Positions 1 through 7,720 of a DNA stretch of 64,000 bases are shown here, one piece after another (the first letter of the stretch is position 1; every line of letters starts with the position of its first letter). The DNA comes from Helicobacter japonicus (GTDB lineage Bacteria > Campylobacterota > Campylobacteria > Campylobacterales > Helicobacteraceae), in assembly GCF_000762845.2 (NCBI RefSeq), contig NZ_JRMQ02000002.1, positions 186,001 through 250,000 on the forward strand. Reading direction: 5' to 3'. The notes under the pieces are model-generated. The model ran no database searches. It was not told where the DNA came from and worked only from the letters and a program-made list of their open reading frames with translations. The translations under genes were made by a program, and so were the position numbers.

Positions 1-268
1 TCTCAATAACGCCTAAAATATCATCTAGCTCTAAAACTATATATTCTTTAGAATCTAGCTTAATTTCTGCGCCTTTATATTTACCAAACACAACCTTGTC
101 ATTTTCTTTAAGCACTTTATCTTCTTTGAGTTTTGCGCTCACTGCTTTTACAATACCCACAAGAGGCTTCTCTTTTGCATTATCAGGAATAATAATACCT
201 GAGCTTGTTTTGGTATCTTCCTCAATGCGTTCTACGAGAACTCTTTCACCAAGAGGTCTAAATTTCAT
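1..268 (-). CDS. groES: Co-chaperonin GroES, 3' end beyond window
   Basis: GroES forms the heptameric lid of the GroEL chaperonin in the cytoplasm. The visible 89 codons carry the family opening [17 protein letters not shown], the mobile loop with [13 protein letters not shown], and the closing strand [10 protein letters not shown]. The ATG is placed 2 nt after an AAGGAGTTCG ribosome-binding stretch on the minus strand. No stop codon lies inside the window, so I cannot see whether this GroES has the metal-binding histidine-rich tail of H. pylori HspA. groEL would be expected just beyond the left edge. A vegetative promoter and a CIRCE-like operator lie upstream. Identification is firm; only the C-terminus is unknown. 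Confidence 0.95.
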   Translation of the reverse strand, partial: MKFRPLGERVLVERIEEDTKTSSGIIIPDNAKEKPLVGIVKAVSAKLKEDKVLKENDKVVFGKYKGAEIKLDSKEYIVLELDDILGVIE

Positions 269-313
269 TGCGAACTCCTTAAAATAAAAATATATCAAAA
301 ATTAATTATAAAT

Positions 314-339
314 TTAGCACTTAATTTTTGAAGTGCGAG
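314..339 (-). promoter_or_regulatory. CIRCE-like HrcA operator of groES
   Basis: The left arm TTAGCACTT matches 8 of 9 positions of the CIRCE arm TTAGCACTC. The right arm AAGTGCGAG keeps the AGTGC core. The inverted repeat GCACTT/AAGTGC is perfect over six bases with an 8-nt loop, one less than the usual nine. It sits just after the predicted -10 box, where HrcA binding would block transcription start. The HrcA link is inferred from the family. Confidence 0.65.
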
Positions 340-340
340 A

Positions 341-369
341 ATTTTATATATTTTTGTTAAACAAGTCAA
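341..369 (-). promoter_or_regulatory. Predicted vegetative promoter of groES
   Basis: Read on the minus strand there is a -35 TTGACT (369-364), a 17-nt spacer and a -10 TAAAAT (346-341). It lies directly upstream of the CIRCE-like repeat, and the groES start codon is about 70 nt further on. Confidence 0.5.
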
Positions 370-547
370 TACTTTATAGTTATTTTATAAATAAACTTTA
401 GTCTAATAAACTAAATTTATATATGTTAGATTCTATAAAACTTTAAAAATAAGCTCAAAAAGAGAGAAGTTTAGCTTTTTTTTATAGAATCTTTTTTATT
501 TTTGTAATCACCCTCTAAAATCCTAAGCATTTAAGGTTACGCATTTA

Positions 548-2206
548 ATGATAAGTAAGCATTCGATTGAGAATCTCAAGCATCATATCAATATCATAGA
601 CATTATAAGCCCGTATGTAGAACTCAAAAAATCCGGGAGCAATTACCTTGCCTGCTGCCCTTTTCATAACGAAAAAACTCCTAGCTTTGTGATTAGCCCT
701 TCAAAAGGCGTCTATCACTGCTATGGTTGCGGTGTAGGTGGCGATGCGATTAAATTTCTTATGGAATATGAAAAATTAAATTTTGCCGAGAGTGTAGAAA
801 AAATTGCTGCGATAACAAATTTTACGCTTGAATATGAAAATGTCAGTGAAAAAAAACCAGATTCTATTGTGCTTGATGAAATGATGCATTTTTATCAAAA
901 ATGTCTTCTCTCTCATAATCCCTCACTTGAATATCTCTCCTTACGCCAAGTAGCAAATGCAAGTATTGAAAAATTTCGCTTAGGCTATTGTGGTCCAAGC
1001 TTTGAAAGTCTAAATTTTATTAGACAAAATTCTCTCAATAAAAAAGAACTTCTTGAATTTGGCATTATCGGGCGAGACAATGGACGAGAATATGCACGAT
1101 TTAGCGATAGAATCATTTTCCCCATACATTCTCCTAATGGCAAGGTTGTAGGTTTTGGTGGGCGCACAATGAGCAATGCCAATGCCAAATATATAAACTC
1201 TCCACAAAGCAAGATATTCAATAAATCAAAACTCCTCTATGGCTACTACATTGCCAAAGATAAAATCTATAAGCAAAAAAAAATCATTGTATGTGAGGGC
1301 TATCTTGATGTGATTATGCTTCACCAAGCAGGATTTGATTATGCAGTAGCCACGCTTGGCACAGCACTTACAAAAGAACATTTGCCGCTTTTACGTAAAG
1401 GTGAGCCAAAAATCATTTTAAGCTATGATGGAGATAAAGCCGGGGTTAATGCCGCCTTTAAAGCCGCACAAATGCTCGCTAAAGAAAGTTATGAGGGTGG
1501 TGTAGTGATTTTTAGAGATGGAGCAGACCCAGCTGATATGGTTGCTAATAAACAAATTAACGAACTGAGTGAGATTTTTGCTACCCCTATACCCTTTATT
1601 GAATTTGTCCTCACCCATATCGCACAAAGTTATGCGCTTGAAAATCCTCTACAAAAAGAAAAAGCTCTTGCTGAATCTACACAATTTTTACATACACTAA
1701 GCCCACTTTTGCAAGAAGAATACAAACCTCTCTTGGCACGATTGCTCTCTTTGCCTACACATCTTATCCACACTCATCGCCCTAAAATATCCCTTACACC
1801 TCCTAATCTCATTACAGAGGGACAAAATCTTGCTGAACTCACCTTGATTAAAACTTTTCTCGAACAACCTCATTTTATAGATTTTGCAATCGAATACATT
1901 GACGCATCGATTTTTATTACTCATAGAGAATCTTTTATGCTCCTTACACACAAACAATATGATGCACCTATGCTCTTAGGAATAATGCTTAATGAAAATG
2001 TCAAAACCCTTCCTGATTTACCTTCACTTAAAGAACATTTGCGATTATTCATCACTCAAGCTTACACGCGCCTTTTGACAGATATTCCGCATAATCACAC
2101 AATGAATCTGCAGGATAAAAACGCGCTCATTAAAGAAATAAAACATAAAATTTTAAATCTTAAAAAAGGAGAATTATTACCCTATGTTAGCATTAGCACT
2201 TTTTAG
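548..2206 (+). CDS. dnaG: DNA primase
   Basis: Synthesises RNA primers for the replication fork together with the DnaB helicase. The N-terminal CHC2 zinc-binding domain shows C37, H40, C58 and C61. The TOPRIM catalytic centre follows with VCEGYLDV near residue 250 and SYDGDKAG near 292, the acidic residues that bind metal. The C-terminal third is poorly conserved, as usual for the helicase-interaction domain. The length of 552 aa fits epsilonproteobacterial primases. The start is the first ATG, with AAGG about 11 nt upstream. The last 23 bases overlap the next gene, which suggests cotranscription. Confidence 0.96.
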   Translation: MISKHSIENLKHHINIIDIISPYVELKKSGSNYLACCPFHNEKTPSFVISPSKGVYHCYGCGVGGDAIKFLMEYEKLNFAESVEKIAAITNFTLEYENVSEKKPDSIVLDEMMHFYQKCLLSHNPSLEYLSLRQVANASIEKFRLGYCGPSFESLNFIRQNSLNKKELLEFGIIGRDNGREYARFSDRIIFPIHSPNGKVVGFGGRTMSNANAKYINSPQSKIFNKSKLLYGYYIAKDKIYKQKKIIVCEGYLDVIMLHQAGFDYAVATLGTALTKEHLPLLRKGEPKIILSYDGDKAGVNAAFKAAQMLAKESYEGGVVIFRDGADPADMVANKQINELSEIFATPIPFIEFVLTHIAQSYALENPLQKEKALAESTQFLHTLSPLLQEEYKPLLARLLSLPTHLIHTHRPKISLTPPNLITEGQNLAELTLIKTFLEQPHFIDFAIEYIDASIFITHRESFMLLTHKQYDAPMLLGIMLNENVKTLPDLPSLKEHLRLFITQAYTRLLTDIPHNHTMNLQDKNALIKEIKHKILNLKKGELLPYVSISTF

Positions 2207-3230
2207 TGGAGGCTGTGATAGCCTCATTTCTATGAAATTACTCAAAGACCAAGGTATTGATGTGATAGCCTTGCACTTTGATATAGGATTTGGCGGAAAC
2301 AAAAGCAAGCTTGAATATTTTCAAAATGCCACCGCACAAATTGGTGTAGAACTAAAGATTCTAGACATTAGACAACAATTTTTTAATGATGTGCTTTTTA
2401 AGCCCAAATACGGCTATGGTAAATATTTTAACCCCTGTATTGATTGCCACGCCAATATGTTTGCTAATGCCTTTGCTTATTTGCTTGAAGTTGGAGCTGA
2501 TTTTGTCATAAGTGGAGAAGTATTAGGGCAACGTCCAAAAAGTCAGCGTAAAGAAGCGTTAGATCAAGTGAAAAAGCTTGTGCGACATATTGGAGAAGAT
2601 TCTAAATTTGATACTTTGCTCTCACGTGATGCCTCTAACCCAAATAAACCACAATTTCTTGATGAACTGCTTTTGCGCCCTATGAGTGCGAAGCTTCTAG
2701 CACCAAGCTTTCCTGAAAAAATGGGTTGGGTAGATAGAAATGCTTTGCTAGACATTAGCGGACGAGGACGCACAAGGCAGCTTGAAATGATTAAAGAGTA
2801 TGGATTCAAATATTTTGAAAAGCCCGGTGGAGGTTGCCTACTGACACAAGATTCTGTAGCGTTAAAAATTAAAGATTTAACTTCACATCGTCAAATGCAC
2901 TTTGAAGATATAGAAATGGTAAAAGTAGGACGCTACCTTGTGCTAGAAAATGGTGCGAGATGTGTGATTGCTCGCAATGAGGAGGAGAATACCAAACTCG
3001 CGCAAAACAATCCACAAATGGAACAAATTACATTATTAGATTGCGTAGGACCGCTAGGTATTGTAGAATCTAGTGCATCTTTAGAGGATAAAATACTCGC
3101 AGGACAAATAGCTCTAAGCTATGGTAAAACAGAGGCAAACAAATCTTATCAAGTTAAAATTGGCACACAAATACATTCTCTCTCACCGTTAAAGCGAGAA
3201 AAAGCACAAAGCTATTTGCTTTTAACATAA
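2184..3230 (+). CDS. PP-loop ATPase, MnmA/ThiI-like tRNA-modifying enzyme family
   Basis: A 348-aa protein with the PP-loop signature SGGCDS at residues 8-13, typical of ATP pyrophosphatases that adenylate tRNA or a sulfur acceptor. A CIDCH motif near residue 85 may bind metal or sulfur. The middle part resembles the MnmA/ThiI thiolation fold, followed by a beta-rich C-terminal domain. Homologues in Campylobacter and Helicobacter are usually labelled tRNA thiouridylase-like or ThiI-like without experimental support. It overlaps the end of dnaG by 23 nt, with AAGGAG about 12 nt before the ATG. The exact tRNA target cannot be read from the sequence. Confidence 0.7.
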   Translation: MLALALFSGGCDSLISMKLLKDQGIDVIALHFDIGFGGNKSKLEYFQNATAQIGVELKILDIRQQFFNDVLFKPKYGYGKYFNPCIDCHANMFANAFAYLLEVGADFVISGEVLGQRPKSQRKEALDQVKKLVRHIGEDSKFDTLLSRDASNPNKPQFLDELLLRPMSAKLLAPSFPEKMGWVDRNALLDISGRGRTRQLEMIKEYGFKYFEKPGGGCLLTQDSVALKIKDLTSHRQMHFEDIEMVKVGRYLVLENGARCVIARNEEENTKLAQNNPQMEQITLLDCVGPLGIVESSASLEDKILAGQIALSYGKTEANKSYQVKIGTQIHSLSPLKREKAQSYLLLT

Positions 3231-3245
3231 AATTTAACTTGAATC

Positions 3246-3254
3246 TGCTAGAAT
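3246..3254 (+). promoter_or_regulatory. Extended -10 box before the small secreted protein
   Basis: TGC-TAGAAT is an extended -10 of the TGnTATAAT type used in Helicobacter, in the 58-nt gap before the gene starting at 3289. No clear -35 is seen, as is common in this group. Confidence 0.4.
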
Positions 3255-3288
3255 GTCGCATTTTAGAAGTTTATGAAAAGGTGTTGTT

Positions 3289-3555
3289 ATGAAATATGCT
3301 ATTGCTTTTCTTATAGGCTTTTTGACTTTATGCAATGCAGGTTGTATGTTTAAAGGAAGTCTTGCTCATATGGCTTCTAGTTCCATAGGTTGCGCACCTT
3401 CAGAAATCACTATTAAAAAGAATAGATATGGATTTGTCAATGAAACATATAGTTATGTGGCTGAATGCAGGGGGAAGACTTATTACTGCACGACAAGTGA
3501 AAATGTTTGGGGAGGCAATACTGCAAATACAAAATGTGCGCAGTCAATGCCATAG
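3289..3555 (+). CDS. Small secreted cysteine-rich protein, possible lipoprotein
   Basis: An 88-aa protein with an N-terminal hydrophobic signal segment (residues 4-16) ending in CNAGC. This could be a weak lipobox (AGC at residues 17-19) or an ordinary signal-peptidase site. The mature part has paired cysteines in the pattern GCAPSEI...ECRGKTYYC...KCAQ, which probably form disulfides in the periplasm. Short GCAPSEI-type proteins of unknown function occur in several proteobacteria. AAAGG stands 8 nt before the ATG. It is followed by another small ORF 20 nt downstream. No function is assigned. Confidence 0.7.
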   Translation: MKYAIAFLIGFLTLCNAGCMFKGSLAHMASSSIGCAPSEITIKKNRYGFVNETYSYVAECRGKTYYCTTSENVWGGNTANTKCAQSMP

Positions 3556-3575
3556 TGTGATGTTAAGGAGAGAAG

Positions 3576-3716
3576 ATGGGATTTGAGATTATGGGTTTGC
3601 ACGTATGGGATTTAAGTCAGCCATTTAGCTATTTCGAGGCATTTAGCGGTATTACTATTGTGCTTTTGTGCGCACTCATTACATTTGGGTTATTACGATA
3701 TTTTCGTCCCTCTTAG
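3576..3716 (+). CDS. 46-aa single-pass membrane microprotein
   Basis: A short reading frame preceded by AAGGAG five bases before the ATG, among the best Shine-Dalgarno matches in this region. The product begins MGFEIMGLHVWDLSQ and has one hydrophobic segment (roughly residues 25-40, with ITIVLLCALITFGLL) followed by a basic RYFRPS end. It would be a small inner-membrane protein. It lies 20 nt after the small secreted protein and is probably cotranscribed with it. I do not recognise the family. Confidence rests on the ribosome-binding site and the clean membrane segment. Confidence 0.5.
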   Translation: MGFEIMGLHVWDLSQPFSYFEAFSGITIVLLCALITFGLLRYFRPS

Positions 3717-3857
3717 CTCAATTTACATAAATTCTTAGATTTTCATCACCTCACAGATTCTTACAAAACTCTACACAAAATGTAACATTTTATTTTGTGT
3801 CCTCTCTAGGTGCAGAGTCTAGGCGATAAACCTCCTCCATAAATCCTAACCTTATGT

Positions 3858-3871
3858 GGTATATACTTTGC
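3858..3871 (+). promoter_or_regulatory. Sigma-54 (RpoN) promoter candidate
   Basis: TGG-TAT-N5-TTGCTTT has the exact GG-N10-GC spacing of a sigma-54 promoter (GG at 3858-3859, GC at 3870-3871). The -12 half is close to the epsilonproteobacterial consensus. The -24 half (TGGTAT) is less perfect. The transcription start would fall near 3883, about 65 nt before the gene at 3948. In this group RpoN mainly drives middle and late flagellar genes. Confidence 0.5.
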
Positions 3872-3947
3872 TTTACTTCTTATAAAAACTATGTCATTAG
3901 CCAAAAAAAGACGATGTTATCTTAAGCAATAATATAAGGAGGAAGAT

Positions 3948-4274
3948 ATGGCACTTAGTCCTATTGGCAATGTTACCTATATCAATCAAAACTCCCAGCT
4001 TGGTAGCATTCAATATGCAAACAATATGCAAAAGGTGGATATTGCCCTTAATGCAAATATGCAAGAATTTGTAGATAAACTTAAGGCTGTGCAGGAAGTC
4101 TCTCCAACACCGCAAGTTGAGGCTGTCGATCCCGAAAAAGATGAGAGCAAGAAGCGTGAATTTGAAGAAAAGGAAAAAGAGCAAGATTCTCAAAATGCAA
4201 TAGAATCTTTTATAGAAGATGAGACACCCACTTGCTCCACAGAGCCGACACATTTGCTTGATATTAAGGCTTAG
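3948..4274 (+). CDS. Conserved epsilonproteobacterial protein, possible RpoN/flagellar regulon member
   Basis: A 108-aa soluble protein without a signal peptide or membrane segment. The first 50 residues (MALSPIGNVTYINQN and on) look conserved in style with short Campylobacter/Helicobacter proteins. Residues 60-95 are a strongly charged Glu/Lys stretch likely to form a helix. The tail PTCSTEPTHLLDIKA contains one cysteine. AAGGAGG lies seven bases before the ATG. A sigma-54-type promoter upstream suggests co-regulation with flagellar genes, but no flagellar motif is visible in the protein itself. The function is not known to me. Confidence 0.65.
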   Translation: MALSPIGNVTYINQNSQLGSIQYANNMQKVDIALNANMQEFVDKLKAVQEVSPTPQVEAVDPEKDESKKREFEEKEKEQDSQNAIESFIEDETPTCSTEPTHLLDIKA

Positions 4275-4284
4275 AGACATAAAG

Positions 4285-4659
4285 ATGAGATTAAATAAAG
4301 ATGAGTATAAAAGAAAACTTAAGATATTTGGACTTATTTTTATAACACTACTCTTGCCTTTTGTCATATCATTTGCAAATTTTACCATTATCTTTTTATT
4401 ACAAGATACATTTGGGATTACAAACGATTCAATGTCTTTTATAATACATTTAATCGGACTTATTTTGCAATGTGTTTTGTTGTGGATTATTTTTATCAAA
4501 ACAAAAGAGAAATATTTAGCGGACGCTTATATAGCTGGTATATGCTTCATTTCTATATTCATAGGAATGTTCTTTTTCGCTATTTGGATAGAAGTTTATC
4601 CTCATCTTTCATCTTATAATTACAACAAAATGATAAATTCACCTGATTGCTGCCCTTGA
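4285..4659 (+). CDS. Small multi-pass membrane protein, unknown
   Basis: A 124-aa protein starting MRLNKDEYKRK, with a basic N-terminus and three to four hydrophobic segments (about residues 12-40, 50-72 and 80-105). The ATG at 4285 is chosen over an in-frame one at 4219, because the earlier start would lie inside the preceding gene and give a hydrophilic, unconvincing N-terminus. No clear ribosome-binding site is present, so expression may depend on coupling to the gene 10 nt upstream. No recognisable domain. It could be a poorly conserved accessory gene. Confidence 0.5.
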   Translation: MRLNKDEYKRKLKIFGLIFITLLLPFVISFANFTIIFLLQDTFGITNDSMSFIIHLIGLILQCVLLWIIFIKTKEKYLADAYIAGICFISIFIGMFFFAIWIEVYPHLSSYNYNKMINSPDCCP

Positions 4660-4728
4660 TGAAACTGATGAAAGACACGATTATATTATGGTATTCTTGC
4701 CTATACCTTATGAGTTAGGAGAGTGTGA

Positions 4729-5259
4729 ATGAGAACATTAACACTACTTTATCTTATACCTTTGTGTGTAATGCTTACCTCTATACAAGCTTTGGAAACA
4801 AGCAGAACAAATATATCAATTTTATATGACAAATGGTTTAAGCAATGGGGAGATTATAATTGGAGTGATAATGTAGCAACTAATAAAGCATACGCTTTTG
4901 AAACTTCTTATGTTATTATAGATATGATTGATGAAAACGATATAGCAGGGCTAGAGCATATATACGAAGCTTTACAAAATGATAAAGAACACGATTTAAT
5001 ATTTTTAAATGGCATTATTGGTGAGCCAACATTTGAAAAAGAGGCGATAGATAAAGCCAACTTCAAGGCTTTGGAGTTTTTGTTTAGCAATAACATTATA
5101 GATAGTAATGTAAAAATAACTGATGATACTTTGCAAGAATGCACTTTGCTGACCTATACAAATCAAAAATTCCAAGAAGCCAAATCTAAAGGAGATTCCA
5201 AATCCATAGCAAATTATGAAAAGATACTAGAAACTCTCAAAGAATATGAAGCAAAATAA
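4729..5259 (+). CDS. Secreted protein of unknown function, ankyrin-like helices
   Basis: A 176-aa protein with a clear signal peptide (MRTLTLLYLIPLCVMLTSIQA, cleaved after about residue 21). The mature part is helical and acidic. Stretches such as KANFKALEFLFSNNI and the terminal KILETLKEYEAK resemble degenerate ankyrin-type helices, but no full repeat consensus is present. GTTAGGAGAG supplies the ribosome-binding site. It ends a run of small envelope genes and faces icd on the other strand. A periplasmic location is likely; the function is unknown. Confidence 0.6.
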   Translation: MRTLTLLYLIPLCVMLTSIQALETSRTNISILYDKWFKQWGDYNWSDNVATNKAYAFETSYVIIDMIDENDIAGLEHIYEALQNDKEHDLIFLNGIIGEPTFEKEAIDKANFKALEFLFSNNIIDSNVKITDDTLQECTLLTYTNQKFQEAKSKGDSKSIANYEKILETLKEYEAK

Positions 5260-5329
5260 ATAAAAGATTGATGATATCTTACCTCTCCTTATCTCACCTT
5301 TCTCTCATCACTAAGCCCATATTAAGAGT

Positions 5330-5369
5330 TTAGAATCTGAAACCAAAGCCTAAGAGTAACAGATTCTAA
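5330..5369. terminator. Inverted pair of AGAATCT motifs between convergent genes
   Basis: TTAGAATCTG (5330-5339) and CAGATTCTAA (5360-5369) form a perfect 10-bp inverted repeat with a 20-nt loop, in the gap between the secreted-protein gene and icd. It is followed on the plus strand by CCCTTTT. It may act as a bidirectional terminator and is built from the heptamer overrepresented in this genome. Confidence 0.45.
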
Positions 5370-5394
5370 CCCTTTTGGTGTCTAACCAAGATTA

Positions 5395-7599
5395 TTATCC
5401 TCTTGCAATTTGCTCTATTATTGCATTAAAGCTTTTGCTTGGGCGCATAATAGATTCTGTTTTATTATCATCAAACTTATAATATCCACCCAAATCTACT
5501 GCCTTACCTTGTGCGCCATTAAACTCTGCCCGAATAGAATCTTGCTTAGATTCTAACTCATCTGCGATTGGTTTAAAAAATGCAGCAATACTAGAATCTG
5601 CATTTTGATTTGCCAAAGCTTTTGCAAAATACAAGCTCAAGTAAAAATGACTTGTGCGATTGTCATCTTCGCCAACCTTGCGAGATGGGGCTTTGTTATT
5701 ATCTAGCCATTGTGAAGTTGCGCTATCAAGTGCATCTGCCAAGACTTTAGCTTTAGCATTATTTTGCTTTTGTGCGTAGAATTCAAGACTCGCTTGGAGT
5801 GCTAAAAATTCACCCAAACTATCCCAACGTAAATGATTTTCATTGACAAGCTGTTCTACTTGTTTGGGCGCACTTCCACCAGCACCTGTTTCAAACATCG
5901 CTCCACCATTAAGCATAGGCACGACTGATAGCATTTTTGCACTTGTGCCAAGCTCTAAAATAGGAAATAAATCGGTAAGATAATCTCGTAATACATTACC
6001 TGTAATAGAAATAGCATTTTTACCTGCTCTTATAAGACGTAAAGATTCTAAACACGCTTCTTTTGGTGCGAGAATCTCTATATTTTTGCCTTTTTCTTTT
6101 AATCGTTTTTGCACTAAATCAATCATAATTTTATTGCTTGCGCGCTTAGCATCTAGCCAAAAAATCGCCTTATCACCTGTAATATCAGCGCGTTCAATCC
6201 CTAAATCAATCCAATTTTGCACTGCATCAAATTTTGCTTGATTTGCACGATAAATATCATTTTTATGAACTTTATGAGAAAGCAACACTTTTCCTGCAGA
6301 ATCTACAATCACAAATTCACCATCATTTGGAGCTATAAAAGTTTTATCGTGTGAGCCATATTCTTGAGCCTTTCTTGCCATAAGTCCAACATTGCTTACA
6401 CTACCAAGCGTAGCTGGATTGAGTGTGCCATTTTTATGCAAATCTTCAATTACAGCTTCATAAATAGTAGCATAAGTCTTATCTGGAATCACGGCATTTG
6501 CATCACATTCATCTCCATTTTTATCCCATAATTTTGCACCATTTTTAAGCATAGCAGGCATAGAAGCATCGACAATGACATCACTTGGAATATGCAAATT
6601 TGTAATACCTTTATCAGAATTTACCATAGAAATTTTTGCACTTTTTTCTAAAATCTCATTGTATTTTGCAAGGATTTGTGCCTTTTTGGGAGAAGATTCT
6701 ATTTTGCTAAGTAATTCGCTCACGCCATTATTAGCATTAACACCAAGCTTTGTAAGCTCATCGCCAAATTCTGTAAAAATCTCTTTAAAATAGGCTTTCA
6801 CTGCATAGCCAAATAGCACAGGGTCGCTTACCTTCATCATTGTTGCTTTTAAATGAAGTGAGAAAAGTATGCCCTCATCTTTACATCTTTGTATTTGTTT
6901 TTCATAAAACGCACTGAGTTTTGCCGCGTCCATAAAAGTCGCATCTAAAATCTCATTTTGCTCTAGTTTTAAGCCTTCTTTTAGCACCTTTTCACCACTA
7001 GAATCTTTAAAAATAATCTTGGCAGTTGTGGGAGATTCAATAAGCACTGCTTTTTCATTATCAAAGAAATCGCCTTCACACATATAGCTTACACAGCTTT
7101 TAGAATCTTTATTGAAAGGCACGACACGATATGGATTTTTCTGCGCATAAGATTTTACAGCTTTTGTGGAGCGTCTATCAGAATTACCTTGTCTAAGCAC
7201 AGGATTGACAGCAGAACCTAACACTTTTTGATATTTTTCCTTAATGGCTTTTTCTGCGTCATTTTGTGGCTCATCTGGAAAATTAGGCACATCATAGCCT
7301 TTACCTTGTAATTCTTTTATCGCAGCTTTGAGTTGAGGAATTGAAGCAGAGATATTAGGTGTTTTGATGAGATTTGCCTCTTTTGTTTTTACAATCTCAC
7401 CCAAAATACTTAAGGCATCTTCTACTTGTTGTCCTTGTTTTAAACGCTCTGGGAATTGTGCCAAGATTCGAGCGGAGAGTGAAATATCAGAAGTTGCTAC
7501 TTCAATATTAGCGTGGCGCAAAAATGCCTTTGCAATGGGCAAAAAAGAGTAAGTTGCGAGTGCTGGAGACTCATCTGTGAGAGTGTAAGTAATCTTCAT
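5395..7599 (-). CDS. icd: Isocitrate dehydrogenase, NADP-dependent, monomeric type
   Basis: Oxidative decarboxylation of isocitrate to 2-oxoglutarate in the TCA cycle. The 734-aa length and the N-terminal pattern ITYTLTDESPALATYSFLP mark the large monomeric IDH family, unlike the roughly 425-aa dimeric enzyme of H. pylori. Family motifs are present along the chain, for example GNSDRRSTKAVK, MVNSDKGITNLHIP and GGAMFETGAGGSAPKQV. The ATG is preceded by AAAGGATAGCTT. It stands alone on the minus strand with a 121-nt gap from ileS and is probably its own unit. Campylobacter also uses a monomeric form. Confidence 0.96.
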   Translation of the reverse strand: MKITYTLTDESPALATYSFLPIAKAFLRHANIEVATSDISLSARILAQFPERLKQGQQVEDALSILGEIVKTKEANLIKTPNISASIPQLKAAIKELQGKGYDVPNFPDEPQNDAEKAIKEKYQKVLGSAVNPVLRQGNSDRRSTKAVKSYAQKNPYRVVPFNKDSKSCVSYMCEGDFFDNEKAVLIESPTTAKIIFKDSSGEKVLKEGLKLEQNEILDATFMDAAKLSAFYEKQIQRCKDEGILFSLHLKATMMKVSDPVLFGYAVKAYFKEIFTEFGDELTKLGVNANNGVSELLSKIESSPKKAQILAKYNEILEKSAKISMVNSDKGITNLHIPSDVIVDASMPAMLKNGAKLWDKNGDECDANAVIPDKTYATIYEAVIEDLHKNGTLNPATLGSVSNVGLMARKAQEYGSHDKTFIAPNDGEFVIVDSAGKVLLSHKVHKNDIYRANQAKFDAVQNWIDLGIERADITGDKAIFWLDAKRASNKIMIDLVQKRLKEKGKNIEILAPKEACLESLRLIRAGKNAISITGNVLRDYLTDLFPILELGTSAKMLSVVPMLNGGAMFETGAGGSAPKQVEQLVNENHLRWDSLGEFLALQASLEFYAQKQNNAKAKVLADALDSATSQWLDNNKAPSRKVGEDDNRTSHFYLSLYFAKALANQNADSSIAAFFKPIADELESKQDSIRAEFNGAQGKAVDLGGYYKFDDNKTESIMRPSKSFNAIIEQIARG

Positions 7600-7720
7600 A
7601 AGCTATCCTTTAATGTGAAATAAATGCCTAAAGTATAGCAAAAATGATTGTGTTTAGGACAATAGATAAATATTCCTTAAACTTTTATCTCTCTATTTGG
7701 TAGATAGGTAGCAAAATATT

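Noticed and set aside
96-287. Reading frame on the plus strand opposite groES
   Set aside because: It is antisense to a clear GroES and has no features of its own.
3717-3947. Possible tRNA or small RNA in the 231-nt gap
   Set aside because: I could not fold a cloverleaf or find T-loop/anticodon signatures. The only supported element is the sigma-54-like promoter.
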